Below the pieces are notes generated by a model. The model was given only the letters and a program-made list of their open reading frames with translations, was not told where the DNA came from and did not search any database. A stretch of DNA of 40,374 nucleotides. Source: Parasutterella muris (GTDB lineage: Bacteria > Pseudomonadota > Gammaproteobacteria > Burkholderiales > Burkholderiaceae_F). The stretch is from assembly GCF_943193095.1 (NCBI RefSeq), contig NZ_CALPCV010000024.1, positions 1 through 40,374 on the forward strand, written 5' to 3'. The translations under genes and the position numbers were made by a program. Positions 15,951-24,451 of the stretch are shown here, piece by piece. How positions within the stretch are numbered: the stretch's first letter is position 1; each line of letters begins with the position of its first letter.

Positions 15951-17282
15951 ATGGTTCCAGTCATTGCTTTAGTTGGCAGACCGAATGTCGGCAAGTCAAC
16001 ATTATTTAACCGATTAACCCGTTCTCGTGACGCGTTGGTCGCGGATTTCCCCGGCCTGACGAGAGATCGGCACTACGGAGACGGCCGTATCGGAGATAAA
16101 CCTTATCTGGTCATTGATACCGGCGGTTTTGAGCCGATCAGAACCGAGGGCATCGTTAAGGCGATGACTGGACAGGCTCAGCTTGCGATTACCGAAGCCG
16201 ATGCCGTCCTCTTTCTGGTGGACGGCCGCACCGGTCTGACGCCTCAGGACAGCCGAATCGCGCAAAGTCTGCGAGAGTCCGGAAAAACGGTTTATTTGGT
16301 CGTGAATAAGGCCGAAGGCCTCTCTGAATCCATGAAGGCGGAGTTCTACGAACTTGCGCTCGGAGAGCCTTATCCGATTTCCGCTGCGCACGGCGAGGGG
16401 GTTCGCCCGCTCATGAACCTCGTTCTAGAACCTTTCCCGACCGAAGAAGAGATCGACGAAGAAGAGGATTTCCAGCATAAGATCAAAGTCGCGATCGTCG
16501 GACGCCCGAATGCCGGCAAGAGCACGCTGATCAATGCGCTGATCGGTGAAGACCGTTTGATCGCATACGATATGCCCGGTACAACGCGCGACGCGATTGA
16601 GGTTGAGTTCAATTACAAAGACCGCGAGTACACGCTTATCGATACCGCCGGCCTGCGCAGAAAAGGCAAGGTGTTTGAAGCGATCGAGAAATTCTCGGTC
16701 GTTAAGACGCTGCAGGCGATTGAAAGCTCGAACGTTGTAGTGCTCCTTTTGGATGCGCATGCGGGAATTGCCGAACAGGATGCCAATATTGCGGGTTACG
16801 TTCTTGAGAGCGGACGAGCTTTGGTCGTCGGCGTCAATAAATGGGACGATCTGGACGACTACGAAAGAAGTCGGGTGAAAGAAGAGCTCGAACATAAGCT
16901 GCACTTCTTACGCTGGGCGAAGATTCTCTACATTTCCGCGCTTCATAAACGCGGACTTCATCATCTGCTCAATGCGGTCAATGAGGCGCACGCTGCGGCT
17001 TTCATGAAGCTTTCTACGCCGAAACTGACAAGAGCGCTGATCGAAGCCACGTCTCGGCAGCTTCCTCCGCGAGCCGGCGGGGGACGTCCCAAGATGCGCT
17101 ATGCGCATCAGGGCGGTATGAATCCTCCGGTGATCGTGGTCCACGGCAACGCGCTCGAAGATGTGCCTGAGAGCTACCGACGTTACCTTGAAGGATGGTT
17201 CAGAACGAAATTTAATCTGGCGGGGACGCCGCTTCGCATCGAATTCAGAACCAATAAGAATCCGTACGTCCAAAAAAGTTAG
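15951..17282 (+). CDS. der: ribosome-associated GTPase Der (EngA)
   Basis: Encodes 443 aa. Der is an essential double GTPase needed for 50S subunit maturation. The first G domain has GRPNVGKST at residues 8-16 and DTGG; the second has GRPNAGKST at about 184-192, DTAG and NKWD. A KH-like domain (about 355-440) binds rRNA. The start overlaps no gene and follows bamB by 6 nt. A weak terminator lies about 85 nt after the stop, before hfq. All GTP-binding motifs are intact. Confidence 0.97.
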   Translation: MVPVIALVGRPNVGKSTLFNRLTRSRDALVADFPGLTRDRHYGDGRIGDKPYLVIDTGGFEPIRTEGIVKAMTGQAQLAITEADAVLFLVDGRTGLTPQDSRIAQSLRESGKTVYLVVNKAEGLSESMKAEFYELALGEPYPISAAHGEGVRPLMNLVLEPFPTEEEIDEEEDFQHKIKVAIVGRPNAGKSTLINALIGEDRLIAYDMPGTTRDAIEVEFNYKDREYTLIDTAGLRRKGKVFEAIEKFSVVKTLQAIESSNVVVLLLDAHAGIAEQDANIAGYVLESGRALVVGVNKWDDLDDYERSRVKEELEHKLHFLRWAKILYISALHKRGLHHLLNAVNEAHAAAFMKLSTPKLTRALIEATSRQLPPRAGGGRPKMRYAHQGGMNPPVIVVHGNALEDVPESYRRYLEGWFRTKFNLAGTPLRIEFRTNKNPYVQKS

Positions 17283-17365
17283 ATAGGACGCATCTCAAAA
17301 CGACAAACTTGTAAGCGTCGTTTGCCTGATTTTGGGATTGTCTGAAGTAAAATGTAAACGCAGCC

Positions 17366-17396
17366 GTGGAATAAAGTTAATTCCGTTTTTTGTTTT
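17366..17396 (+). terminator. weak terminator between der and hfq
   Basis: GGAAT (17368-17372) pairs with ATTCC (17380-17384), extendable by two G-T pairs, and is followed by six T, a G and four T (17386-17396). An alternative pairing uses GGAATAAA (17368-17375) with TTTATTCC at 17394-17401. Either way it partly separates hfq from the upstream operon. Confidence 0.5.
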
Positions 17397-17463
17397 ATTC
17401 CCTCTGCACAGTCGTTGCGGCGCATCGGATTTAAGCTAAGGCGCCCAAAATGATTGCATGGTA

Positions 17464-17492
17464 TTTATTGTAGAGTTTTTCTTATCTACAAT
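17464..17492 (+). promoter_or_regulatory. candidate hfq promoter inside an inverted repeat
   Basis: TTTATT (17464-17469), a 17-bp spacer and TACAAT (17487-17492) form a plausible sigma-70 promoter. ATTGTAGA (17467-17474) and TCTACAAT (17485-17492) make a perfect 8-bp inverted repeat with a 10-bp centre that overlaps both elements. A repressor or autoregulatory site is possible. The -35 match is weak. Confidence 0.4.
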
Positions 17493-17536
17493 GCATTGAA
17501 GAGTATTTTGGCACTTTAGCCAGTTGGAGAAATATA

Positions 17537-17782
17537 ATGACAAAGGGGCAACTTCTACAAGACCCGTTCTTGAACAGCCTTCGCAAAGGCCGTATTCCTG
17601 TATCGATTTACCTTGTAAACGGAATTAAACTTCAAGGCCAAATCGAATCCTTCGACCAGTATGTTGTTTTGCTTCGCAACACAGTGACTCAGATGGTTTA
17701 CAAACATGCGATCAGCACGGTTGTGCCGGCTCGCGCAGTGCCGCTTGGAAACGAAGCTCAGACGCCTGAAGCTGAAGAATAA
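17537..17782 (+). CDS. hfq: RNA chaperone Hfq
   Basis: Encodes 81 aa. Hfq is the hexameric Sm-like protein that pairs small RNAs with mRNAs. GQLLQDPFLNSLRK begins the fold, Sm1 contains VSIYLVNGIKLQGQIESFD, and Sm2 contains the distal-face YKHAIST motif. The residues at the positions usually occupied by EHV after the first helix are GRI here, a modest rim change. The C-terminal tail is short (about 12 residues). GGAGA at 17526-17530 is the ribosome binding site. The stop TAA abuts the GTG start of hflX. Confidence 0.98.
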   Translation: MTKGQLLQDPFLNSLRKGRIPVSIYLVNGIKLQGQIESFDQYVVLLRNTVTQMVYKHAISTVVPARAVPLGNEAQTPEAEE

Positions 17783-18955
17783 GTGACACTCGAAAATTAT
17801 GAACAAAGGGACGAGCATGCCTTGAAGGTGTGGCTCGTCTCTGTTTTAATCGGACGTGATATTTATCGTGATGCGGCTCAGGAGCTTTCCGAACTGGCTT
17901 CCTCCTGCGGTTACGATGTGCTTGGTCTCACAGAAGCTAAGAGAGATCGTCCGGATCCTAAGACATTTCTCGGCAGCGGAAAAATTGAGGAGATAAAGGA
18001 GGAAGCGACCGCATGCGGCGCTCAGGCCCTGATCTTTGACGTTGCACTGTCTCCGGCCCAGCAGAGAAATATCGAAAAAGCCACCAATCTCCTCGTTTGG
18101 GATCGAACCAATTTAATTCTGGAAATTTTCCGCCAGCGTGCGAAAACCAGAGAAGGCCGATTGCAGGTTGAATTGGCTCGCCTGACGCACCTGTCCACCG
18201 GACTCGTCCGAGGCTGGAGCCATTTGGAGCGCCAAAGAGGCGGCCTGTCCAAGACCGGCGGCCCGGGTGAAAAACAGTTGGAACTTGACCGCCGAATGCT
18301 CGGTTCGCGAGTGAAGGCGCTTAAGGAACAGCTCAAGAAACTGGAAAAACAGCGAAACACCCAAAGAAAGTCACGTCAGAAAGGCGATCTTCTCACAGTG
18401 GCGCTAGTCGGCTATACCAATGCCGGTAAATCCACGCTGTTTAATCGCCTGACACGAAGCGGTGTGTATGCGGCTGACCAGTTGTTTGCCACATTGGATA
18501 CAACAGCCCGGCGCTGCTACGTCGGAGAAGATACCGAGGTGGTTCTCAGCGATACGGTCGGATTTATTCGCGGTCTGCCTCACCAGCTGATCGAAGCCTT
18601 CAAGTCCACATTGGATGAGGCGGCTCAGGCGGATTTGCTTCTGCATGTGATTGACTCCTCGAATATCGCTCAGGAAGAACAAATCTCTGAAGTGAATAAA
18701 GTTCTGGAGGAAATCGGCGCAAAAGATATTCCGCGAATTCTGGTTTACAACAAGCTGGATGCGAGCGGTAAACCGCCGTTTCTGACATCCGATGACAGCG
18801 GTCGGCCGATCGCTGTAGGTGTCAGCGCGCAGAGCGGGGAGGGGCTCGATTTGCTTAAAGACGCGATTCGTGAAATCGCAGTTGCCGAGCACGAAAAAGT
18901 TCAAACCGAGGAAGAGCCGGACAACGAGGACTGGCTTGCGGAATTCGAACGCTAA
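17783..18955 (+). CDS. hflX: ribosome-splitting GTPase HflX
   Basis: Encodes 390 aa. HflX is a heat-inducible GTPase that splits stalled 70S ribosomes. The N-terminal nucleotide-binding domain ends in a helical linker with the family block GGPGEKQLELDRR. The G domain starts with GYTNAGKSTLFNRL (about residue 210), followed by LSDTVGFIRGLPHQL and VYNKLD. The GTG at 17783 directly follows the hfq stop, implying coupled translation; GAAG lies upstream. A strong terminator follows and hflKC, its usual neighbours, are absent. The tail (about 370-390) is acidic. Confidence 0.95.
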   Translation: MTLENYEQRDEHALKVWLVSVLIGRDIYRDAAQELSELASSCGYDVLGLTEAKRDRPDPKTFLGSGKIEEIKEEATACGAQALIFDVALSPAQQRNIEKATNLLVWDRTNLILEIFRQRAKTREGRLQVELARLTHLSTGLVRGWSHLERQRGGLSKTGGPGEKQLELDRRMLGSRVKALKEQLKKLEKQRNTQRKSRQKGDLLTVALVGYTNAGKSTLFNRLTRSGVYAADQLFATLDTTARRCYVGEDTEVVLSDTVGFIRGLPHQLIEAFKSTLDEAAQADLLLHVIDSSNIAQEEQISEVNKVLEEIGAKDIPRILVYNKLDASGKPPFLTSDDSGRPIAVGVSAQSGEGLDLLKDAIREIAVAEHEKVQTEEEPDNEDWLAEFER

Positions 18956-18964
18956 ACGTCATAC

Positions 18965-18996
18965 AGCTGAGAAGCGCTTCTGCTTCTCAGCTTTTT
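18965..18996 (+). terminator. strong Rho-independent terminator after hflX
   Basis: AGCTGAGAAGC (18965-18975) pairs perfectly with GCTTCTCAGCT (18982-18992) around a 6-nt loop, followed by five T ending at 18996. It closes the long operon ending in hfq-hflX. Confidence 0.93.
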
Positions 18997-19048
18997 AACC
19001 AAAGAAAGCACGACTTGTGCTAAGGCCTTTAGAGAAACAGCCTACGGA

Positions 19049-19426
19049 CTAAAGCCCGCTTTTCATTGCAGCGAGCTCATCGGCGCGCTTTTTCGTCCAC
19101 TCCTTTAGACAGCTGACATGGTTCAGCTCTGCAGCCTGTCCTCCGTCCTCTTCAAGTTTGCAGTCCGCGTCACGGTCTTTAATCCATTTCCTTTGCACGG
19201 AACGAAGCTCTTTCTTCTGCTTTGCATCAAGTTTAGCCATGACGGCTTTGTACTCGGCGTTAAGACGCTTGTCCTGCGCTTCCAGTTCCATAGAGCTGCA
19301 TTCTGTCATGCCGGGCATGTTGCCGATAGCGAAGGCTTCCTTGCAGTAGTCCTGATCGGCAGCGTGTGCGGCAGAAAGAATAAAGAGGGCGGTCAGTAAT
19401 GTTGCAGACCCGGCAGACTTGATCAT
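19049..19426 (-). CDS. secreted LprI-like (DUF1311) protein
   Basis: Encodes 125 aa. A signal peptide ends in SAAHA before ADQDYC (cleavage near residue 22). The mature part has the DUF1311 pattern: C, then M-T-E-C-S, LNAEYKAVMAKLD, a block of QRKWIKDRDADC, and a final cysteine, probably forming disulfides. LprI of Mycobacterium, from the same family, inhibits lysozyme; here that role is only inference. The frame extends further upstream, but the ATG at 19426 has GGAGA at proper spacing. It is transcribed alone, opposite to its neighbours, in the place where hflKC usually lie. Confidence 0.85.
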   Translation of the reverse strand: MIKSAGSATLLTALFILSAAHAADQDYCKEAFAIGNMPGMTECSSMELEAQDKRLNAEYKAVMAKLDAKQKKELRSVQRKWIKDRDADCKLEEDGGQAAELNHVSCLKEWTKKRADELAAMKSGL

Positions 19427-19632
19427 TTGATTTCTCCAAATAAGCAGTAGTGATGAAGATTGTAGAGACGGATACGTCAATGGATGTCGTACCGAAGTCG
19501 TCCTCTTGAAACTTCTGTTCGTCTTAGGCGCTTCAAGCTCTCCACTATGAGCGAAAAGAGAGGAAGCTTTGCATCTTAAACAATTACAATCCATCAGATA
19601 TTAATTCAGATATGACTGAATGAGAGAACTAT

Positions 19633-21987
19633 ATGGCTGTACAACAAAAATTATCTCGTCGGGTTTCCGCTGCCCGGGACAAGATACTGTCCAAATTGAC
19701 GCTTAATTCAGGCGCAATGCCGCTGGCGCAATTAAAAAAGCAACTCGTCGGGGATGACAAATCAATGACGGAACAAGCGTTCGACAGCGCGCTTGCCGAA
19801 ATCACCAAAGCCAAAAAAGCGGTTACACAGAAGGACGGGACGGTTATGCTTAAAAAACGAGCTGAAGCGCACGTATATCGGGGCGTTGTTCAGGGACACC
19901 GGGACGGCTACGGATTTCTGATTTGCGACGAAGATGTTCCCGATCTCTTCATAACGGAAGAGGAAATGACTAAGGTTCTTCCCGGCGATGTTGTTGAGGC
20001 GATTTCCCTGTCCTCTGATGCGCGGGGAAGACAGATTGCGGAAATTCAGAAGCTGATCAAGCGCAGAATGACCAAGATTGTGGGACGCCTAGCGCTGGGC
20101 CGCAATAAACTTGGCAGGATTATCAGCGCGGTTGTGACCGCGGAGGATATCCGCATCACACATCGCTTCACGCTTGAACCGAATACCGTCAGCAAAGAGA
20201 TGGACGGCAAGATTGTCGTGGTAGAGCCGAATGAAACCGGGCTTTTCGAGGATGATGCCAAGTGGAGTGACATCAAGTCTAAACTCGTCGAAGTCCTCGG
20301 TGATATCGAAGATCCGGGAATGGAAATTGAAATTGCGGTGCGTAAATTCAATCTTCCTCATCAATTCTCGGAAGCCAACAAAGCGGAAATCGCCAAGTTC
20401 TCGGATCATGTGACAAAAGCCGATTTGCGCAATCGTGTGGACCTGCGCGACATTCCGTTTGTCACAATCGACGGCGCCGACGCGAGAGACTTTGATGATG
20501 CGGTATTCTGTCTGCCGGTCGAAAGAAAAAAGGGCTGGTACCGACTGCTCGTCGCGATCGCCGATGTCTCTCATTACGTGAAGCCGGGCAGCGCAATCGA
20601 TAAGGATGCACAGCTGAGAACGACCAGCGTGTATTTCCCGCGCCGCGTCATCCCGATGCTCCCTGAAGAACTCTCTAACGGACTCTGCTCACTAAATCCG
20701 CACGTCGATCGCTGCACAATGGTTTGTGACTCGGTCATCAGTCCGGAAGGCGAGGTGACGGCCTATCAGTTCTATCCGGCAGTGATTCGCTCGGCAGCTC
20801 GTCTGATCTATGACGACGTTTGGGCGGCTCTGCAGGACCCGAACGGACCGGCTGCTGCCGCTATGGATCATGTGCTCGGTAATGTTCAGGATCTGTATGA
20901 CCTGTTCAAGATTTTGTTAAAGAGCCGAACATTGCGCGGGGCTATGGATTTTGAAACGGTGGAAACCTACATCGTCGCAAATGAACAGGGCAAAATCGAA
21001 AAGATTCTTCCGCGAGAAAGAAACGACGCGCATCGACTGATCGAAGAGATGATGCTGGTCGCCAATACCTGCGCCGCCGATTTTCTCTTGAAGAACAAAG
21101 CGCCTTGTCTCTTCCGTATTCATGAACCGCCTTCTGAGGATCGCCTGGAGAAGGCCAGAGCGGCGCTCGCTCAGTTCAATGTCGGGCTCGGAGGCGGGAG
21201 CACCCCGTCGCCTTCTGATTACTGCGAAGCGCTCGATCAGATCCGTGATCGACCGGATAAGGCGGCGATCCAGATGATTCTTCTGCGCTCGATGCAGCAG
21301 GCGGTGTATTCGCCGCACAATGTCGGTCACTTCGGATTGGCCTACGAAGCGTATACGCACTTTACTTCTCCGATCCGCCGTTATCCGGATTTGCTCGTGC
21401 ACCGCGCTATCAGAGGCGTGCTCAGAGGACGCAAGTACGTACCGAAGATCCTGGTCTCTCCCGACGAAGTGGATGTCCCGATCCAGACACGCGAACTGAT
21501 TGTGAAAGAAGGCGAAGACAAACCCAAAGTGCCGCATATCGAAGTATGGGAAAAACTCGGACTTCTGTGCTCAGCCAATGAGCGCAGAGCTGATGAGGCA
21601 AGCTACGATGTGATGGGCTGGCTGAAAACTTATTACATGGAACAGCATATCGGCGAGGTTTACAAGGGTATTATCAGCGGAGTCAGCCCGTTCGGTATTT
21701 ATGTCACGCTCGACGATCTTTATGTGGACGGCGCGATTCATGTCTCAAATCTCGGAAGAGAATATTTTGAATACAGCGAATCTGCAAACGCGTTGATCGG
21801 TCAGGATAGCGGCCAAAGATACAGCGTCGGAACGCCGGTTGTGGTTAAGGTAGTGCGCTGCGACTTGGATGCAAGACGAATCGAGTTCTCCATCGAAGAG
21901 GCTGTACGGGGAAGAAGAGTGAAAAAACAAAGGGCTTCGGGCAGAGAAACATTCGGCAGAGCGGCCGGTAAAAGGAAATCAAAGTGA
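19633..21987 (+). CDS. rnr: ribonuclease R
   Basis: Encodes 784 aa. RNase R is a processive 3'-to-5' exoribonuclease that degrades structured RNA and works in rRNA quality control. An N-terminal HTH-like domain precedes cold-shock domains (about 75-225), the RNB catalytic domain with DARDFDDAVF (metal-binding aspartates around residue 283-289) and TSPIRRYPDLLVHR, and an S1 domain (about 655-740). The basic tail (RRVKKQRASGRE) fits the family. Start ATG at 19633 has GAGAG upstream. rlmB overlaps its stop by 4 nt, the usual pairing. A 206-bp divergent gap separates it from the LprI-like gene. Confidence 0.97.
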   Translation: MAVQQKLSRRVSAARDKILSKLTLNSGAMPLAQLKKQLVGDDKSMTEQAFDSALAEITKAKKAVTQKDGTVMLKKRAEAHVYRGVVQGHRDGYGFLICDEDVPDLFITEEEMTKVLPGDVVEAISLSSDARGRQIAEIQKLIKRRMTKIVGRLALGRNKLGRIISAVVTAEDIRITHRFTLEPNTVSKEMDGKIVVVEPNETGLFEDDAKWSDIKSKLVEVLGDIEDPGMEIEIAVRKFNLPHQFSEANKAEIAKFSDHVTKADLRNRVDLRDIPFVTIDGADARDFDDAVFCLPVERKKGWYRLLVAIADVSHYVKPGSAIDKDAQLRTTSVYFPRRVIPMLPEELSNGLCSLNPHVDRCTMVCDSVISPEGEVTAYQFYPAVIRSAARLIYDDVWAALQDPNGPAAAAMDHVLGNVQDLYDLFKILLKSRTLRGAMDFETVETYIVANEQGKIEKILPRERNDAHRLIEEMMLVANTCAADFLLKNKAPCLFRIHEPPSEDRLEKARAALAQFNVGLGGGSTPSPSDYCEALDQIRDRPDKAAIQMILLRSMQQAVYSPHNVGHFGLAYEAYTHFTSPIRRYPDLLVHRAIRGVLRGRKYVPKILVSPDEVDVPIQTRELIVKEGEDKPKVPHIEVWEKLGLLCSANERRADEASYDVMGWLKTYYMEQHIGEVYKGIISGVSPFGIYVTLDDLYVDGAIHVSNLGREYFEYSESANALIGQDSGQRYSVGTPVVVKVVRCDLDARRIEFSIEEAVRGRRVKKQRASGRETFGRAAGKRKSK

Positions 21988-22727
21988 CGAAAAAAGACGT
22001 GGTACTGGCGGGTTTTCATTCGGTGATGAGCCGCCTCAAAAGAGATGCGGGATCGATTCGATCCGTCTATGTGGATCCGAAAAGACGGGATCAGAGAATG
22101 CGCAGAATGCTGGAAGCGCTGGAAAAAGAAGGCGTGCGCATTATGCAGGCGGACCATCGAAGACTGGAGGGCCTGGCGGGCGAAATCCCGCATCAGGGCA
22201 TCGTCGCGCTTGCCGCTCCGGTGGATATCGGAATGAGCTTTGACGATTTGATGAATGATCTCTCCGGCAGTCCGCTTCTCCTGATTTTGGACGGTGTGAC
22301 GGACCCGAGAAATTTCGGAGCTTGTCTGCGTGTCGCGGATGCCGCCGGTGTGGCCGCGATGGTTGTTCCTAAAGATCGCTCGGCGGATCTCACGCCTGCA
22401 GCGATTAAAGCGAGCGCGGGCGCGTCAGAAACCGTACCTGTGGTGCGTGTCACCAATCTTGCGGGCTCCATCGTCGAACTGGTGGATGCAGGAGTCCCGG
22501 TCGTAGGTACAGCGGGCGAGGCCCAGAAGTCCATCTATGAATTTGATCAGACCGGTCCCTTTGCCTGGGTGCTCGGCAACGAAGGCGACGGCCTGCGTCA
22601 GCTCACGCGCAGACGATGCTCGGATCTGGCAAAAATCCCGATGCTCGGCACGGTGGAAAGTCTGAATGTTTCCGTGGCCGCGGGCATTTGTCTATTTGAA
22701 ACAGTGCGCCAAAGAATCGGCCGCTAA
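21984..22727 (+). CDS. rlmB: 23S rRNA (guanosine-2251-2'-O) methyltransferase RlmB
   Basis: Encodes 247 aa. RlmB is a SPOUT (TrmH-type) enzyme methylating the ribose of G2251. A substrate-binding domain (about 1-75) contains GFHSVMSRLKRD. The SPOUT knot has LILDGVTDPRNFGACLRVAD, WVLGNEGDGL and GTVESLNVSVAAGI. It starts with GTG at 21984 overlapping the rnr stop (GTGA), with AAGGA just upstream, so translation is coupled. It is the last gene before the ribosomal S6 operon. Confidence 0.95.
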   Translation: MTKKDVVLAGFHSVMSRLKRDAGSIRSVYVDPKRRDQRMRRMLEALEKEGVRIMQADHRRLEGLAGEIPHQGIVALAAPVDIGMSFDDLMNDLSGSPLLLILDGVTDPRNFGACLRVADAAGVAAMVVPKDRSADLTPAAIKASAGASETVPVVRVTNLAGSIVELVDAGVPVVGTAGEAQKSIYEFDQTGPFAWVLGNEGDGLRQLTRRRCSDLAKIPMLGTVESLNVSVAAGICLFETVRQRIGR

Positions 22728-22769
22728 ATCGTAATCTTGAGTAAAAAGCGCGGTAACTGCTTTCCAACA

Positions 22770-22799
22770 TTGGAAATTTTCCAAAAAAGGGAGTAAAAT
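22770..22799 (+). promoter_or_regulatory. rpsF operon promoter with overlapping inverted repeats
   Basis: TTGGAA (22770-22775), 18 bp, then TAAAAT (22794-22799) form a fair sigma-70 promoter. The -35 is embedded in two overlapping inverted repeats: TTTCCA (22761-22766) with TGGAAA (22771-22776), and TTGGAAA (22770-22776) with TTTCCAA one base later. The repeats could bind a regulator. Confidence 0.5.
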
Positions 22800-22818
22800 C
22801 GCGCTCTTTCTAGTCCTT

Positions 22819-22845
22819 GTCACACCGGAAGACGCTCCGGGCGAC
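22819..22845 (+). promoter_or_regulatory. candidate S6:S18 leader RNA hairpin
   Basis: CCGGA (22825-22829) pairs with TCCGG (22836-22840) around a 6-nt loop, and an outer GTC (22819-22821) pairs with GAC (22843-22845) across a small internal loop. Leaders of rpsF-rpsR operons in many bacteria carry a hairpin with a CCG motif that binds the S6:S18 complex for autoregulation. Location and shape fit; base-level agreement with the known motif was not tested. Confidence 0.4.
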
Positions 22846-22866
22846 TATTTCCCATAAGGAGGTTCA

Positions 22867-23277
22867 ATGCGTCACTATGAGATTTGCTTCATCGTCCATC
22901 CTGATCAGAGCGAACAGGTCCCGGCGATGATTGAGCGTTACAAAGCTGCTGTGGAAAGCCACGGCGGAAAGATTCATCGTCTTGAAGACTGGGGTCGCCG
23001 CCAGCTCGCTTATCCGATCGAGAAACTGGTTAAGGCCCACTATGTTCTGATGAACATCGAATGCGGTCCTGAAGTTCTTGATGAACTCGAAAATAATTTC
23101 CGTTACAACGATGCCGTTCTTCGTCACCTCACAGTGAAGATGAAAAAGGCTGAAACAGAACCTTCTCCGATGATGAAGGCTGTTGAAAAGGAAGAAGCCC
23201 GTAAGGCCGCCAGCGCTGCGGCTGAAGCCGCTGCTGCACAGGCTGAGGAAAAAGCTCCGGCTTCTGCCGAGGCTTAA
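22867..23277 (+). CDS. rpsF: 30S ribosomal protein S6
   Basis: Encodes 136 aa. S6 binds the central domain of 16S rRNA with S18. MRHYEICFIVHPDQSEQ, the RRLAYPI-type block (here RRQLAYPIEKLVKAHY) and RYNDAVLRHL are diagnostic. An Ala/Glu-rich tail (about 100-136) is longer than in most relatives. AAGGAGGT at 22856-22863 is a near-perfect ribosome binding site. It heads the rpsF-priB-rpsR-rplI operon. Confidence 0.98.
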   Translation: MRHYEICFIVHPDQSEQVPAMIERYKAAVESHGGKIHRLEDWGRRQLAYPIEKLVKAHYVLMNIECGPEVLDELENNFRYNDAVLRHLTVKMKKAETEPSPMMKAVEKEEARKAASAAAEAAAAQAEEKAPASAEA

Positions 23278-23289
23278 TTCGGAATATTT

Positions 23290-23577
23290 GTGCTGAACTC
23301 GGTAGAGCTTGAGGGAGAACTGGAAAAGAAAGAGGCTTTGCGATATTCGCTGGCCGGCGTTCCGATCCTCGAATTCACGATCCGATACAAGGGCATTGTT
23401 CAGGAAGGCGGTGCCGAGAGAGTTTTAAACTTCTCCGCCGCCGCTATGGCAGTCGGTGAGACTGCGAAAAAAGTCTCTGAACTTGAACTTGGCTCAGAAA
23501 GAATCTTCAAGGGTTTTGTCTCCACCACCTCCGCTCGTTCATCCAAATTAATCCTGCACATAACGGAATACATTTAA
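23290..23577 (+). CDS. priB: primosomal replication protein N (PriB)
   Basis: Encodes 95 aa. PriB is a single-strand DNA-binding OB-fold dimer that works with PriA in restarting replication forks. LEGELEKKEALRYSLAGVPI matches the family start. It begins with GTG at 23290; only a weak CGGA precedes it, and its place between rpsF and rpsR is conserved. The sequence is shorter than SSB and lacks the acidic SSB tail. Confidence 0.9.
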   Translation: MLNSVELEGELEKKEALRYSLAGVPILEFTIRYKGIVQEGGAERVLNFSAAAMAVGETAKKVSELELGSERIFKGFVSTTSARSSKLILHITEYI

Positions 23578-23588
23578 GGAGTTACATC

Positions 23589-23861
23589 ATGGCTTTTGGT
23601 GCCAAAGGAAAGGGTCGCTCTCGCAACCCGAATCAGCAGAACGCTCTCTTCAAGCGTAAAAAATTCTGCCGCTTCACAGCTGATCATGTTGATCAGATCG
23701 ATTACAAAGATATCGACACACTTCGTGATTTCATTCAGGAAAACGGCAAGATCATGCCGGCTCGCCTGACCGGAACGAAGGCTCACTACCAGCGTCAGCT
23801 CGACACAGCAATCGAGCGTGCCCGCTTCCTTGCTCTGCTTGCTTACACAGATAATCAGTAA
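23589..23861 (+). CDS. rpsR: 30S ribosomal protein S18
   Basis: Encodes 90 aa. S18 partners S6 on the 30S platform. KKFCRFTADHVDQIDYKD, the GKIMPARLTGTKAHYQRQL block and the terminal ARFLALLAYTDN are diagnostic. AAGGA precedes the ATG at 23589. The single conserved cysteine (in KFCRF) is present but not a zinc cluster, so this is the C-minus type. Confidence 0.98.
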   Translation: MAFGAKGKGRSRNPNQQNALFKRKKFCRFTADHVDQIDYKDIDTLRDFIQENGKIMPARLTGTKAHYQRQLDTAIERARFLALLAYTDNQ

Positions 23862-23875
23862 TCGGGGGAAACAAC

Positions 23876-24325
23876 ATGCAAATCATTCTGCTTGAATCCA
23901 TTCCTCACGTTGGTCAGCTCGGCGATGTGGTTAAAGTTAAAGACGGTTTCGCCCGTAACTACCTCATCCCCACAAAGCGTGCTAAACGCGCTACTGAAGC
24001 TGCGATCGAAGAATTCAAAGCCCACAAGGCTGAACTCGAACGCGCTCAGGCTGAACGTCTTGCTAAGGCTCAGGAACTGAAGACTAAGATCGACGGTATC
24101 GTTCTTACAATCGCTTCCAAGGCCGGCGTTGACGGCCGTCTGTTCGGCTCTGTCACCAACATGGACGTTGCTGAAGCTCTGGCTAAACTTGGCTACGATA
24201 TTCATAAGAGCCAGGTTCGCACCCCGCTCGGCGCGATCAAGGCTATCGGTGAATATCCGCTGCAGATCGACCTTCACCACGACATCGTCGCCGACGTCGT
24301 TGTTCAGGTCGTCGCTGAAGCCTAA
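23876..24325 (+). CDS. rplI: 50S ribosomal protein L9
   Basis: Encodes 149 aa. L9 binds 23S rRNA near the L1 stalk and helps frame maintenance. MQIILLESIPHVGQLGD, VKVKDGFARNYLIPTKRA and the long central helix (about 40-75) joining two domains are typical. GGGGGA lies just before the ATG. Two hairpins follow its stop, the second a strong terminator, so the ribosomal operon ends here and dnaB is separate. Confidence 0.98.
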   Translation: MQIILLESIPHVGQLGDVVKVKDGFARNYLIPTKRAKRATEAAIEEFKAHKAELERAQAERLAKAQELKTKIDGIVLTIASKAGVDGRLFGSVTNMDVAEALAKLGYDIHKSQVRTPLGAIKAIGEYPLQIDLHHDIVADVVVQVVAEA

Positions 24326-24340
24326 TCGACAGGAATGCGC

Positions 24341-24400
24341 GAGGGCCTCAGGCCCTCTGAAAATCCCAAAAGGTCCTCGGACTGTTTTGGGATTTTTTTT
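24341..24400 (+). terminator. double hairpin terminator after rplI
   Basis: A first hairpin (GAGGGCC 24341-24347 with GGCCCTC 24351-24357, TCA loop) is followed by a second with a perfect 11-bp stem (24361-24371 with 24385-24395) and a 13-nt loop. T residues run on to 24400. The second alone qualifies as a Rho-independent terminator; the first may stabilise the 3' end. Confidence 0.9.
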
Positions 24401-24451
24401 CAGCAGCGAGCACTCGAATCCGCTATAGTTTTCTTTCCACCAGAGGAAAAA

